DNA of 64,000 nt. It comes from Patagioenas fasciata. Its lineage: Eukaryota; Chordata; Aves; Columbiformes; Columbidae. The stretch's first letter is position 1. The number at the start of each line of letters is the position of its first letter. Location of the stretch: NCBI RefSeq assembly GCF_037038585.1, contig NC_092541.1, positions 6,079,445-6,143,444 of the forward strand, read 5' to 3'. The translations under genes were made by a program, and so were the position numbers. The notes beneath the pieces are model-generated. The model did not search any database, was not told the DNA's origin, and saw nothing but the letters and a program-made list of their open reading frames with translations. Positions 33,716 through 44,993 of this stretch are shown in pieces.

Positions 33716-35099
33716 CCAGCATCAGAACTGCAGGGGTGTCACAGCTGCCTCTGCGCCTCGTAGGCCTTGGAGTCATCCACAGACACCTCTCCAGACTCTC
33801 ACACTGGGCAAAAACATTCTCCCACCTCTCATCCCCCTCCCACTCCCACCAGGATACAGACAGAAATACCCCACCACAGGGGGGAGGAATTGTGACCAGA
33901 GCGGTGCCAGTGTCCTGTGGTGCCCAGGAAGGAGCAATTGCAGCTGCTGCACCACTGGCTCATGGCGAGGAGCAGCGAGTTTCTACTCTGCACAGGGAGG
34001 CGGGCAGCAGAGATCCTCCTGCCCATGGGCAGCCACACAGCCCTCGCTCCTGCCGCATCGACCGGCCACTGCTCCCATGGAACAGAAGGAGTCTGTTCTT
34101 GGACTTTTTTCTTTCCCCACCAGCACAGCCAAGCGATCCCTGAGCAGATGCTTTCCTCTGGTCTGCATACAGAAGGACTCCAATGCTAAGATGCTAATGC
34201 AAAATTTGACTTGGAAAACAACAACCAGAAGGGAGTTCACATTTTGTTACTTTGTTGGAGCTTGGATATGTAGTTTAAAACTGTGTCCTCCATATACAAG
34301 CTTTCAGCGAGATTTCAAAATGGTCCTGCTAGTGTTACGAAGTCACTGCATGCATGCGGTTCAGGAGTTCAAGCTCCACACCAACCAGGAACAGGGGATG
34401 TCAAGGTCACAGGCACCTTCAAGCACTCCCAACTGTGGCTGTGTTGAGACCATGAGCTTGCGTGACGGAATTCAGAAGCTTTGTAGTTGAGGCCCAGGAG
34501 ACAGGGTAAAAGCTTGGAATGGTCACACTGACCACAGCCCTAAGGGATGCCAGGTTCCTACTTGAAGAGTGAGACAGAAAGAGATTGGTTAAGCTACCCT
34601 AAGGGGCTGGAGGTCTGAGGTGAGAGCTGGCACTGAAGCAGGGACTGGTCAGTGCACTTCTAGGGGTGAGCCCTGTGCCTGCCCACTACAGTCCTCCCTG
34701 CCTGCTTATTAAATCCTTTTTAAGCGAGAAAGGGAAAGGCTGTCTCAGCCTGGAGACTCTCCACACCTCTAGGAACCTTTCTCTAAGTTATGAGTAGGTC
34801 CAGCACATCCCTGAGTTGAGGACTTCACTGCGAGCAGACAAGGAGCAGCGCATTCTCATGATGGAGCACAGGACATCTCATTTTTGAAATGTCCAGAATG
34901 CTGAGGGAACCACAGGTGGTGCTGCTGGAGGAGGGAGAAACCCAGAAGGAGCATTTCAGGCACAGGAACAACACATCACTTCCCTTCCCCACTTCTACAT
35001 TTGCTCCCCCCCCAGAGTGGTTTCCCGTAGCTCTGGTATCTCAGGGCTGGGAGGTGCTTTTCTGACTCTCACTTGATAAACAAGCAGGTTGGTCTCACC
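33716..35099. other. Flank between A3 and B3, no gene recognised
   Basis: 33,840-34,330 is the conserved GC-rich 3' flank of A1/A5 type, displaced by the CR1. The rest is the family-B 5' flank. No gene seen. Confidence 0.45.
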
Positions 35100-36295
35100 A
35101 TGCACCTCGGGTATCTCGTCCTCACTGCCTTCCTGGGACAACTCTTCGGTAAGTCCTGGTTTTCTATAAATGCATCATTCTTATTCTTCTCCCAAGGAAA
35201 CCCCCATGAACCTTGTCAAGGTCATGCAGAGAACTACTCATGAATAACAGCAAAATGCTGGGAAATGTCACCTCATATTTCTGGTTTTTCACTGGTTCTC
35301 TCTATTCTCTTACTGCTGGAAATGAGAAGGGAAAGATACCTCAGATCCTTTCTCTGCTTTTTCTCTGCCCTTTAATCGATCTCTCTCTACCTCTCTCTTC
35401 TGACCTACATGCTGTCCCCACAGGCGATCCCGGATCTCTCTGTACTCCCACATTTCTCCCTTTACGATCCCAATTATTAACAGCCGATTCTGTCAAAGTC
35501 ATTACACGGAATTTAAAGCTCTCATCCCATTGACATTAACAGGGTGTCCCATTCTACCTCTGGGCTATCATGACCTCCAGTTATCTCCTAGTTGTTGACA
35601 CAGACAGGGCTCCCTCTTTCGAACATTCAACTCAGCTGTGCGTTGACTCAGGGAGCCAGGAACATATGAGATGACAAGGAATCCGGATGAATCTTTTTGT
35701 CATACCTCTGCAGGCTCCTCAACCTGCTGGAGGGCTGCAGGTCCCAGCACATGAAGGTCAGGCATGACAGGCTGTTCCCTGGTCCTCTGGGCATTAGGAA
35801 CAGGACCAGGGACACAGCACAGCTCTCCTCAGAGTCCAGCTCTTCTCTCCTGCCCAGAACTACTCTGCACCTTGCTGTCCCCATGCATCAGGATTCTCCT
35901 GCAGGGCAAGGGACAAGGAGACTTCTCCAGCAGAGTTTTGCGTTCATTCCTAGTTTGCTTTCCAGAGCCCTTCCCTGCAGAGCTGCTGACCTTCACTTTC
36001 TTCCAGGCACCATGGGGCAGGTCACTGTCACCCAGCAAGAAGGACAAGTCACAGTGAAGCAGAGAGACACCTTCCAAACAACCTGCACATACCAGACTTC
36101 GTACTTTCGAGGCTTGCTCTGGTACCAGCAGAGGAAAGGCCAAGCTCCCCAGCTGGTCTCATATCACGCAGGATCTGGACTCAAGCGCAGCGACCGTTTA
36201 AGCACAACTCTGAACACCACGGGGAAATACAGCGTCCTGCAGGTGGAGGAAGTCGAGGTGTCTGACAGTGCCTTGTACCTCTGTGCTGTGCAAGA
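35100..36295 (+). CDS. TCR alpha/delta V segment B3
   Basis: Leader exon 35100-35148 encodes [16 protein letters not shown] plus one base, with a GTAAGT donor. The V exon runs 36007-36295. It is open, with TTCTYQT, the CDR1 run [24 protein letters not shown], and ALYLCAVQ. It is very close to B1, B2 and B4. The intron is 858 bp. Predicted usable; encodes a TCR alpha or delta variable domain. Confidence 0.92.
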
Positions 36296-36334
36296 CACCC
36301 TGGTGCAGGGAGCTTCCTTGGCTGTGCAAGAACC
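36296..36334 (+). promoter_or_regulatory. 23-RSS of V-B3
   Basis: CACCCTG, 23-bp spacer, GCAAGAACC. Confidence 0.87.
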
Positions 36335-37779
36335 CCAGGGAGGGAGGGGATGTGTCTGTGCAAGGCCAAGCTTGTGGGATGGGGCCCTGAGCTGTGCCCT
36401 GGCAGTGCTGCTTCCTCTGTGCCCCCAGGGATCTGCAGAGAAAGATCCTGTGATGTAACATTTTCTGTCCATTCCAGACACCATTTATGCACACATGGTC
36501 TTCAATATTCTCATACTATACTAAGTCAAGGCAGTATCTTCTTCCTACCAATACATGGGAAGTTCCACTCTTTGGCAAAGTGCAAGCAGCACACACATGA
36601 GGCATTGCATTGACATATTAGTGATTTGTTCATCTTGACCGCTAGCAATAGCCACAGGCACATCTGTCCCCTGCAGCAGTATCTGGTTTTGTCTTATCTC
36701 AAGATGGAGACAACTGAAAACTGATTGCATTACGTTCTTTCCCTCTTGAACTTCAGCCATGACAGTTGCATTTGAGGTGCTTTACCTTTACCTTCTGATC
36801 TCTCTTAGTATGACAATAAACCAAAACAAACACAAAGAAAAGCTCCTTCCAGGCAGCTCCCAGCTTGGGGCATCCATGGATCTTCATTCCCTTGTTCTCG
36901 CTGGGGAGGCAGCAAAAGCCTCAGCCACATATCAGCAGGTGTCTCATCTCTGCCACTGGAACATGGTCCCATGGTGTCTCTGGGGATATTAAAAATTCTC
37001 ATGGGAGCTTGTCAGTCCCTTCTGCTCTTGTTGTATTATGAACTGGCACTTCTGGTAGCAAGTGTCCCGTATCTGCTGGATCAGGAATGGTGTGCACTGC
37101 TCTCTTTCCCTAATGGGTTTTTCTGTCCTTTATTTTTTTTTGGGGGGGGGGGAGAGGTGGCTCCTCAAGAGAAACATCTCCATGAACAGCAGCGGTTGCA
37201 GAAACTCCCAGTGCAGGACCAGGCACTGTCCCACACTCTGCTGGCTCAGGGGGACACATGTGGCACAGCCTCGGCTCTGCAGACAGTTCCTCTCCAAGCT
37301 TCACATTGTCATGTGTGACAGCCCAATGCCTGTACCAGCCTGGGCCCCACACCCTGTCCCCTGGGCAAACACAAAGGCTACGCCAGCACAACAGCACAGC
37401 CCAGAGAAAGGCTGCATTGCCATTGACCAACAGGAGCAAATGTCACACCAGCTTTGAAAAGTGTCAAGATTGTCCAAAGCAGCTGTAACATTCTGTACCC
37501 TTAATGTGCAACCATCCTCAGTTCCCTTGGGAGCTGCACACCCCAGTCTCCAGGAAGGAAACACCAGGCAGCCAGTGACCTGAACCTATAGCAGGAGCCC
37601 CTGAATTTCTAAATTTCAGGTGCAACTGGTTAGGCTAGAGCAAGAAAGCAAGAGCAGCAGGCAGGAGTGAGGATGACCCAGACCACAGCCCAGGTCAGGC
37701 AGTGCCCACACTAGCAGGGTGCAAGGGTGCAGGTGTCCATGGGTGACTATGACTCTATCTCTGCTGCAGGACCAAAATG
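36335..37779. other. 3' flank of V-B3, CR1 3'-fragment site empty
   Basis: Follows the flanks of B1 and B4, but near 36,960-36,990 it lacks the CR1 3' fragment present in units 1, 2 and 5. A T/G homopolymer pair lies at 37,126-37,153. No gene recognised. Confidence 0.5.
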
Positions 37780-38770
37780 GATGGGCACAAGCAAACCAGG
37801 ACATGGATGGGGTGTATTGAAGACAACTTTCTGATGCAGACATTCCATGAATGGACATGGGGAGAGGCTCTGTTGGACCTGCTACTCAAAAATGAAGAAG
37901 AACTATTGGATGATGTAGAGTTCAAGGGTAGCCTTGCCTGCAGTGACTTGGACACTGTGGAGCTCAAGATCTACAGAGGACTGAGCAAGTCAAATAGGAC
38001 TGCTACGTCCCCCACTCCAGGAGAGCACATCTCAGTCTCATCAGGGCCCTACCTGCTTGGCAGGTTGCAATGGGAAACTGTCTTGGAGCTCAGAGGGTCC
38101 CAGCAGAGCTGGCTGCCCTTCAAGGACAGCCCTGTCAGAGCACAAAGATGGTCCTCTGCCATGTGGAGGAAAAAGCACAGCTGGAGGGGAAAGCTGCAAG
38201 GGGGGTGAAGGGAACCAAGAAAAGAATCTTGTAGCCTATTGGCAGCAAAAGGAAGGGTCAGCCAATTAGAGTTCATTGCTTAGTACGGAAAGGGACCTGG
38301 TGAAAAATGGTAGGAGAAAGGCTGATGTACTCAGTGCCTTATTCTCCTCAGTTTTTTCTCATATGGCTTCTCCTCAGGCCTATCACACCCCTGAACCTCC
38401 CCACAGATGCTATGGGAATAAAGCAGTACCCACAGTAGAAGAAGGAATAGAGAAGCTCTTACTACCATTTGGATATGCACATGTTCAAGGGCTCACTTCC
38501 AGACCCATTCAAGTGTGCTCAAGGAGCTGACTGGACTCAGTCCCTGAAAGGCAGAGGCAGCAAATACTCTCAGAAATCTCGTCTATACTCATTAAGGGCC
38601 AGAAGGGAACTGGGAGCAGCTCACATGGGACTTCTGAGGGTAAATCATGCCTCACCACCCTCAATACTTTCTATGAGGCGGTGACTGGCGCTATATGGAA
38701 GGGGAGGGACACTGGCTCTGGTGTACCTTGACTTTCACAAGACTTTGACATACCTTCATGGGTGCACACA
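37780..38770 (+). mobile_element. CR1 LINE fragment (endonuclease to early RT)
   Basis: Frame begins GHKQTRTWMGCIEDNFLMQT and continues through ALLDLLLKNEEELLDDVEF. The linker follows (DVLSALFSSVFSHMASPQAY), and then the start of the RT region up to a decayed TLTFTRL-like stretch. It is the longest copy of this fragment in the window. Confidence 0.8.
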
Positions 38771-39029
38771 CACGCACACCTATAAGCACACAGAGATCTG
38801 AACACTCACAGGCAAAAACACACTGAACGTCTGTTATTTGGAGCTCAGATCCAACTTGCAGGCAGTGCAGTTGAGGGCTTTCCCCCTTCCCTTTAGTGAC
38901 CTCAGTGAGATCAGTGCCAGGGAGCTCTGCCGGGAGAGCTCAGCCAGGGCTGATTCTCCTCTCCATGAAGCTGCTTTGAGCTGCTGCCCTAGTGCATCTG
39001 GGGGTGGCCAATCTCACTGCTCTCTCATG

Positions 39030-39960
39030 CGGTAACAGGCACTGTGGACACAGGAAGGAGAGCGGATGTGTGTATCTAGAGCACAACAAGACCTTTGGCA
39101 GCGTCTCTACTGTCATTACAAAACATGAGATGAATGGGTTCAGTGAAAGGAGGATAAGTAGGGTAAAAAATTGCCTGGACTACCAGGCTCAGAGAGTTGT
39201 GACCACAGTGCAAAGCCCAGCTGGCTGACACACATCAGTGAGGTCTAATATTAGGGATCAGTAGTGACACCAATACTGTTTGAGGTTTTCATGAATGCCA
39301 TGAGTGACAGGAAGTCTGTGGATAACAACCAGCAAGGGGAATGGGAAGTAACTGTGAGACACGGCTTTTGTTCAAAGAACCTGGACAGGCTGAAGAAATG
39401 GGCTGACTGGAACCTCATTAATGCCAAAAAGAGAAAGGGCAAGGTTTTGCATATGACAGAGAGATCAGTCCCTGCAGTCATGCAGGCTGGGACTGGCTGC
39501 CGGGGAAACAGATCAAGACAAAATGAGATGGGGTTTTAGGACACACTTAGCTGAACATAAGGCAGCAGTGTGCCCTTGCAGTAATTAGGACCAACTGTAT
39601 TCTGAGCTGTATTATTCAAATTGTTGACAGCAGGTGCTGGAAAATGATCCTGTCCCTCTGTCCCATCACAGACCACATCTGGGGTACTGCATCCAGGCTG
39701 GTGGTCTGTGCTCCAAGAGGAGTAGTGACATCCTGAAGGGAGTTCAACAAAGTCCACCGCATAAATTAGGGGCCATGAGAAGGTGAGAGAATTGGATCTG
39801 TTCACCTTAGTGATGTCTCAGGGGAGAATTTCCTGTTTTCCACAATGACTTGTTCAGAGGAAAACAAGAAGATGGACCTAATCCACGGAACTGCCCAGGA
39901 AACAGGGGAAATGTCCGGTAATGGGATCTCTTGTAGATGACCTCTGCAGGTCAATTCTCA
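39030..39960 (+). mobile_element. CR1 LINE fragment upstream of V-A4
   Basis: Includes an ILFEVFMNAMSDRKSV run, LDRLKKWADWNLINAKKRKG and VLHMTE, matching the RT C-terminal half. Counterpart of 18,930-19,990. Confidence 0.8.
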
Positions 39961-40039
39961 CATACATTCTGAATCTGGGTCCCCCCTCCCTGACGTCTGC
40001 ACAACCACGGGCACATAGGACCTCACACCTCCTCTGCCA

Positions 40040-40660
40040 CAAACCAACTTTCAGTCATAGTGCTGGAAGTACACAGAGGCAGCTGAAGGGAGGCTCTCAG
40101 CCTCCTCACTGCCAACCGCAGGAAAGCAGTGGCTGCTGTTTCCAGCCCCTGAGCTCGGAGACAGCTCTGGGAAGCTGATCCATGTCCTGGCTCAAGTCTC
40201 TGCAGCTGCCCCAGGCTGCAGCTGGTGCAGTGTGGGTTTCTTCTTGCTGGAGGACAGACAGAGTACTTTCCCCAGGAGTCAAAGTTGTGGCTGTGCAGAG
40301 CCGTGGAGTCCTGTGAGCGGGTGACACACCGAGCGGCACCAACGCAGGACTCAGGTCCGGGGCGGAGCTGGTGGTGGAGAGGAGAGGAGAGGAGAGGAGA
40401 GGAGAGGAGAGGAGAGGAGAGGAGAGGAGAGGAGAGGAGAGGAGAGGAGAGGAGAGGAGAGGAGAGGAGAGGAGAGGAGAGGAGAGGAGAGGAGAGGAGA
40501 GGAGAGGAGAGGAGAGGAGAGGAGAGGAGAGGAGAGGAGAGGAGAGGAGAGGAGGAGGAAGAGGAGAGGAGAGGAGAGGAGGAGGAAGAGGAGGAGGCGG
40601 TGACGGAGCAGAGAGCCGGGGCTGTCGGGGGGAGCAGGGCGCAGGCGGCGGAGCGGCGGG
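40040..40660 (+). promoter_or_regulatory. Conserved 5' flank of V-A4 with expanded purine repeat
   Basis: Holds the conserved upstream block of family A, then a pure GGAGA array (40,376-40,551) ending about 110 bp before the leader ATG. Promoter role inferred. Confidence 0.45.
40376..40551 (+). repeat. (GGAGA)n microsatellite before V-A4
   Basis: About 35 almost perfect GGAGA units replace the short, irregular GA-rich tract found at this place before the other family-A leaders. Confidence 0.95.
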
Positions 40661-41501
40661 ATGCGGCGGTGCCGGGGCGCAGGGCTGGCGGCACTGGCCG
40701 CGATGCTCCTGGGTGCGTGGGGATGGCGGGGCTGGATGGGGGCTGAGGCTGTGGCTGGGGTGGCGCATGCAGGTCCCTCGATGCTGTCGTCTCCTCTGGC
40801 TTTTACACGGATATCTGGCCCCTACCAGCCTCCCTTCCATCCCACATTCTCTCTAGAAATCTAATTGTTATATTCTTTGTCCAGCACTCCCTGTTTCCCC
40901 TCTTTCCTCTGAGTCTTTCCTTATAACTCATGAAGTCACTCATTTACCATGATAATTTATTTTCATTATTCTTTTGACCTCCCTTTTTGCTTTTCTAATT
41001 ATTCTACTCTTCCACCCATCATTCACGCATTCATCTCTCCACCAACTGTTAATGGACATTTCTGTTCCAGCACATGTTGACAACTTCTGTAAACTCTTCT
41101 CCTCATCATCTCTCTATGTTCCTGACTTCTTCTGTGGCATTTGTCCTGGGAAACAGCAGGCAGGGCTGTGCAGTTTATCAGGTATATTTCTTATTTTTCT
41201 CCCCGGCAGTGGCTGTGGGCAAAGCACAGGTGCAACAGGACCCGTCGGCAGAGACCATCGAGGGCACCGAAATCAGCATCAACTGCTCACATCCCAACAT
41301 AAAGACAACCGACTACATCTACTGGTATCGTCAGCTCCTGGGCCGAGCTCCCGAACTCCTCGTGTGGGGTGTTAAAGCATCCAAAGCGCTGTCGGACCCG
41401 CCGGGTTGGCTGTCGGTGGCGGCAGACCGCCGGTCCAGCGCCCTGTGGCTCTCCCGGCCCCGGCGCGGGGACGCGGCGGTGTATTACTGCGCCGTGGGAG
41501 A
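40661..41501 (+). CDS. TCR alpha/delta V segment A4
   Basis: Leader exon 40661-40712 (MRRCRGAGLAALAAMLL plus one base, GTGCGT donor) and V exon 41210-41501, open. Landmarks are VAVGKAQVQQDPSAET, ISINCSHPNI, the CDR1 run TTDYIYWYRQLL, a CDR2 around WGVKAS, then SALWLSRPRRGDAAVYYC and CAVGD. The intron is 497 bp, the short subtype. No family-B segment follows it; an olfactory-receptor remnant comes next. Predicted usable if its repeat-expanded 5' flank still works. Confidence 0.92.
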
Positions 41502-41540
41502 CACGGGGAGAGGAGCCGGGGCTGCGGCCGGGCACGAACC
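41502..41540 (+). promoter_or_regulatory. 23-RSS of V-A4
   Basis: CACGGGG, 23-bp spacer, GCACGAACC. Confidence 0.85.
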
Positions 41541-41595
41541 GCCGCGGGCGGGGCCGGGCGGGTGTGGGGGGGGAGGGGAGAGCCCCTGACCGGAC

Positions 41596-41610
41596 CCGCC
41601 AGGGGGCGCC
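41596..41610 (+). promoter_or_regulatory. CTCF-like motif 1 downstream of V-A4
   Basis: CCGCCAGGGGGCGCC, 56 bp past the RSS, forward orientation. Confidence 0.62.
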
Positions 41611-41619
41611 GCTGCTCTG

Positions 41620-41634
41620 CCCGCAGGGGGCGCC
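41620..41634 (+). promoter_or_regulatory. CTCF-like motif 2 downstream of V-A4
   Basis: CCCGCAGGGGGCGCC, a second match in the same orientation 24 bp after the first. No other family-A copy has it. Confidence 0.55.
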
Positions 41635-41639
41635 CGGCC

Positions 41640-42738
41640 CCGCCTGATCCCGGGGCGGTTCAGCCGCCCGACCGACACCGGCTTCAGCATCTCTTGGTCC
41701 TCCTTGCAGTCGCTGTCTGGGCTCAGCACCTCTTCTCATCGATGACTGCTGCGGGTCTGTGCTCCTGAAGGCAGCAAAGAGCTGTGCTTGGACAGCGCTA
41801 CATGTGGAGTCTGAGACGGTCTGTGCAAGGCAGGGAGGGGAGTAGGGTGCTTTCCACAAGCTCTCTTGCTTCCCCAGAAACGGCTCAGAGCTTTCTGGGA
41901 AACGTGGCATCCTTTGGCCTGTCTGTAAAGACCTGCAGCATTGTCTCAGAAATGCATCGCAGAGGTCACCGATTCCCCTCCAGCCCATGGAAGCCTGGTC
42001 CTCCTCTTGCCTCTGTCCTCCTCCCACCTAGAATGCTGAGCTCTTTTTGCCTTTTAGGAAGGCAAAGTGACAGCTGTAGGTCCTTCACACGGGGACATGG
42101 CACAGGGAGATCATGGTGTCACAGCAAACTGACCCCAAGTCCTTCAAGGAGATGCTCAGCGTAGTGGGTGTCTCATCAGCGCTTATCTCCCTTGTGAAAA
42201 CACACCAACAGATCCCGCCCAGTGTTTTGTCCCTTCCCAAGGATACACACAAGGATCTCAACCCTACGTATGGAGAAACACTCATAGGATCCTTGGGCAT
42301 TCACATGGTGCAATTAGGAATGATGCAATGAAGAAACCAATGCCCTGAGGAGTTTTCAGAGTTGCAGTGGGAGTCAGCCCGTACATGGCAAAGACCCATT
42401 CCAACAAACCAGAAATGTTTGTCAGAGCTCTGCCATGTTCTCTTTACTGTGGTTTGCCACCTGCTCCTCAGCCCTGGCAGGGCCAGGCTTTCATCTGCAC
42501 TCAAGTGGTTACCTTGCCTTGCAGCTGTGATTGATTTTATTTCTCCAACACCAACAGACACAAGGGATTTATCCCAGGACATCTCTGGTATCTCTCTCTA
42601 GGCTGGGTAGCTGATTCTTTCCAGACATGACAAAGCTGTTCCAAACAGAGCAGTACGTTGCCCTGAATGAAGCACAAATATAGCAAAACATGGTGAACCC
42701 AAAGTGGCATGTGACTTAGTCTTCTCCATGGGTCTCCT
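41640..42738. other. Intergenic DNA, no gene recognised
   Basis: Mostly unique sequence, unlike the flank of other V-A copies. No coding family, RNA gene or repeat recognised. Confidence 0.45.
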
Positions 42739-42739
42739 A

Positions 42740-43165
42740 ACAGTGGTGGGAATGGGTTCATCCTTGTCACTGTGTGGAGTGAGCAGTCCCTGTAGTTCTA
42801 ATCTAATTCTTCCTTGGCAGACTTTCCTTCCTGGAGATCTCCTGCACCACCACCCTTGTCCTCAAAATGCTGGAGAATTTTTCTGGCACCAGGCCTACCA
42901 TTTCAGATTCCTGCTGTCATTTTTCCACGTCTTCATGAGCATGACTGAGTTTATGACCCTCTCAACCATGTTCTTTGATCGTTATATCACAATATGCAAA
43001 TACTCTGTAAAACACTCTATCATGACAAAGAAAGTCCACTTCCTGCTGGTGCTGGGAGCATGGGCTTTGTGCTCATCTTCTCCCAGGTGGCTCTGCTTTT
43101 GAAGCCTCCTTTCTGTACCAAGAACATTGTTGACTATTTCTACCATGCTGTCGGGCCAACATGGG
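42740..43165 (+). pseudogene. Olfactory receptor remnant (TM2 to extracellular loop 2)
   Basis: Read in pieces it gives FLEISCTTTLVLKMLEN (TM2 end and loop, as in SFLEICYTT..PKMLENF), then MTEFMTLSTMFFDRYITICK (TM3 with the MAYDRY-type motif as MFFDRY). After that come a TM4-like FLLVLGAWAL and GFVLIFSQVALLLKPPFC with YFYHAVGPTW. These fall in different frames, so at least two shifts and several stops break it. N-terminus and TM5-7 are missing. The order and motifs make the family clear. Confidence 0.88.
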
Positions 43166-44240
43166 CATGGTAAATTGGGTCTGGGTCGACCGTGACTGGA
43201 TGCCAGGTGCCCACCAAGCTGCTCTATCACTCCCCCACCATCAGCTGGACAGGGGGAGAAAATACAAAGAAGCGCTTATGGATCAATATAAGGACATGGA
43301 GATCACTCATCAATTTCTATTACAGGCAGAACAGTCGACTCGGGGAAATCAGTTGAATTTATTACCAATGAAATGAGAGTAGGATAATAAGAAAGAAGAA
43401 CCAATCTCAAACACCTTCCTCCCGTCCCTCCCTTCTTCCAGTCATTTCCCTATGTGCACTGTGGGGAGTTCCTCTCCTCCCACAGAGTGTAGGGTTTTGT
43501 TTGGGCAGGACCAGATCCTCGGGTGCCAGGGAGTCAAGTGGTTTCTGTCAACCCACCACACCTGTGCTGGGACAAGTGTTCCACAAGCAGAGCTGTAGCC
43601 TGGCCTGGCTCAGGGGTGCTGGAGTTGCTGGGCAGCTGAGTGCCCGTGGGGGATGTCCCAGCATGTACTCTGTGGTTGGGCTGGTGTCTGCAGGTTCCAC
43701 TGTATCCCCAGGGCAGGATTGGTGCTGTGCCCTGGGGCTGCCTGTGGGGCAGGGAGAGAGTGGAGGACTCTGGGAGTCCCAGGCAGGGTGAGGAGCTGGA
43801 TTGCCCAGATGCTGGCACTTCACCCCAGTGGTAGTGATGCAGGTCTGGTGTGGGAGGAGGGGAGGCCTTTGTCTCTGGAGATGGCAAGAATGTGTCCTGT
43901 GGCCAAAGAGATGGAGAGGGTCAGTGTCTCTGCCCCAGGTCTCAAGCAGGAGGAATGTGCATGGAACTTTGCCTAATCTGTTGGGTCCTCTGTGCCTGAA
44001 CCCCTCTTTTGAGCTTCACAAGCTGTGGGACCCTGAAAAGCCAACTTTCTGTAGGGACACCGTCTGTAAGCTGTGGAAGGCTGCTGAAAATTGGGGATTT
44101 GCTTCAGGAATGCTCAAGGGACAGACGTTTCGTGTCACTGAGACCTGCAGAGCTTGGCTTACAGAGTCCTTATCAACCCTGTTTGCAAGGGAAATGATAT
44201 CAATAGCTGAAAACCTCTGTCACCCCACTTCATCATTAAT
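43166..44240. other. Intergenic DNA, no gene recognised
   Basis: Several short open frames on both strands but no family signature, no counterpart in the other units, and no repeat I recognise. Confidence 0.45.
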
Positions 44241-44993
44241 CAGTGTGCTGTTTTGCCTCAAAGAGAATTAATTTTCTTCATGCCATTAGAACACTTTCTT
44301 TTTCTGTAGCCAGCATGGTCATGTGGATTAATTTGAGAACAAGAAGATAACACCCCAGGACAGAGTTAAAGTTTTTTAATTGTTATCTGGGAGCCAAGGA
44401 CTTTCAGAGCACTCTTTCTCCTTTTGTGAGGCAGCTGGGAAGGGGGACATAGATGGGCCAGACCTTGACTGACACCCAGGCTGATCAGTAAGAATATTCC
44501 ATGCCATTAACATTGTGCTTCATATTTAAGGATGGTTGGGATCTTCCAGCTAGGTTTTGGGTTGGAGTCAGGATGGATGGGGATGAAGACCTGTTATGGT
44601 TCTGCTCTGTTTTAGTGGAGTGCTATTCATGAGTTCCTTTAGTTCAAACTTTGGCCATCCTGACATTTTGCAGTAGCCTCTGGGCCTTTCTGCCTTTTTC
44701 TCTCTTCTGTCTCTGGGATCGGCTGTTTGGGACTAAAGTATTGCTTCCTGGGACTGGCTGTGCAGTGCAGAGTTTGTGAGGGATTACATTGAGTACCTTT
44801 ATTTTCTATTTCCATTTTATATATAGTACTATTAGTAGCAGTCTATTAAAGTTATTTTATTAAACTGTGTTTAAATCAGTCCGTGAGTTTCTCCCTTCTC
44901 TTTTGATTCTCTACCCTGTTCGGGTCGGGGAGGTGGGGGAGTGAGCAAGTGGCTATTGTGGTTATATTGCTGGTTTGGGTTAAACCGTGACAG
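44241..44993 (-). mobile_element. Solo LTR of an avian endogenous retrovirus (fossil)
   Basis: On the - strand it starts TGTCACGGTTTAACCC at 44,993 and runs through the GCTCACTCCCCC region to an AGAAAATTAATTCTC end, as in a widespread avian ERV LTR (ERVL/ERVK-like). Length is about 750 bp. No gag, pol or env remains beside it, so it is probably a solo LTR. It is well diverged from what I recall of the family, hence old. Its terminal 110 bp begins the second duplication copy. Confidence 0.7.

Noticed and set aside
40106-40840. Long open frames on both strands around the V-A4 leader
   Set aside because: Driven by the GGAGA array and GC-rich leader; only the + strand leader exon is supported.
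43501-43976. Overlapping open frames of 80-117 codons
   Set aside because: Unique sequence with no family motif, no splice pattern and no copy elsewhere in the window.
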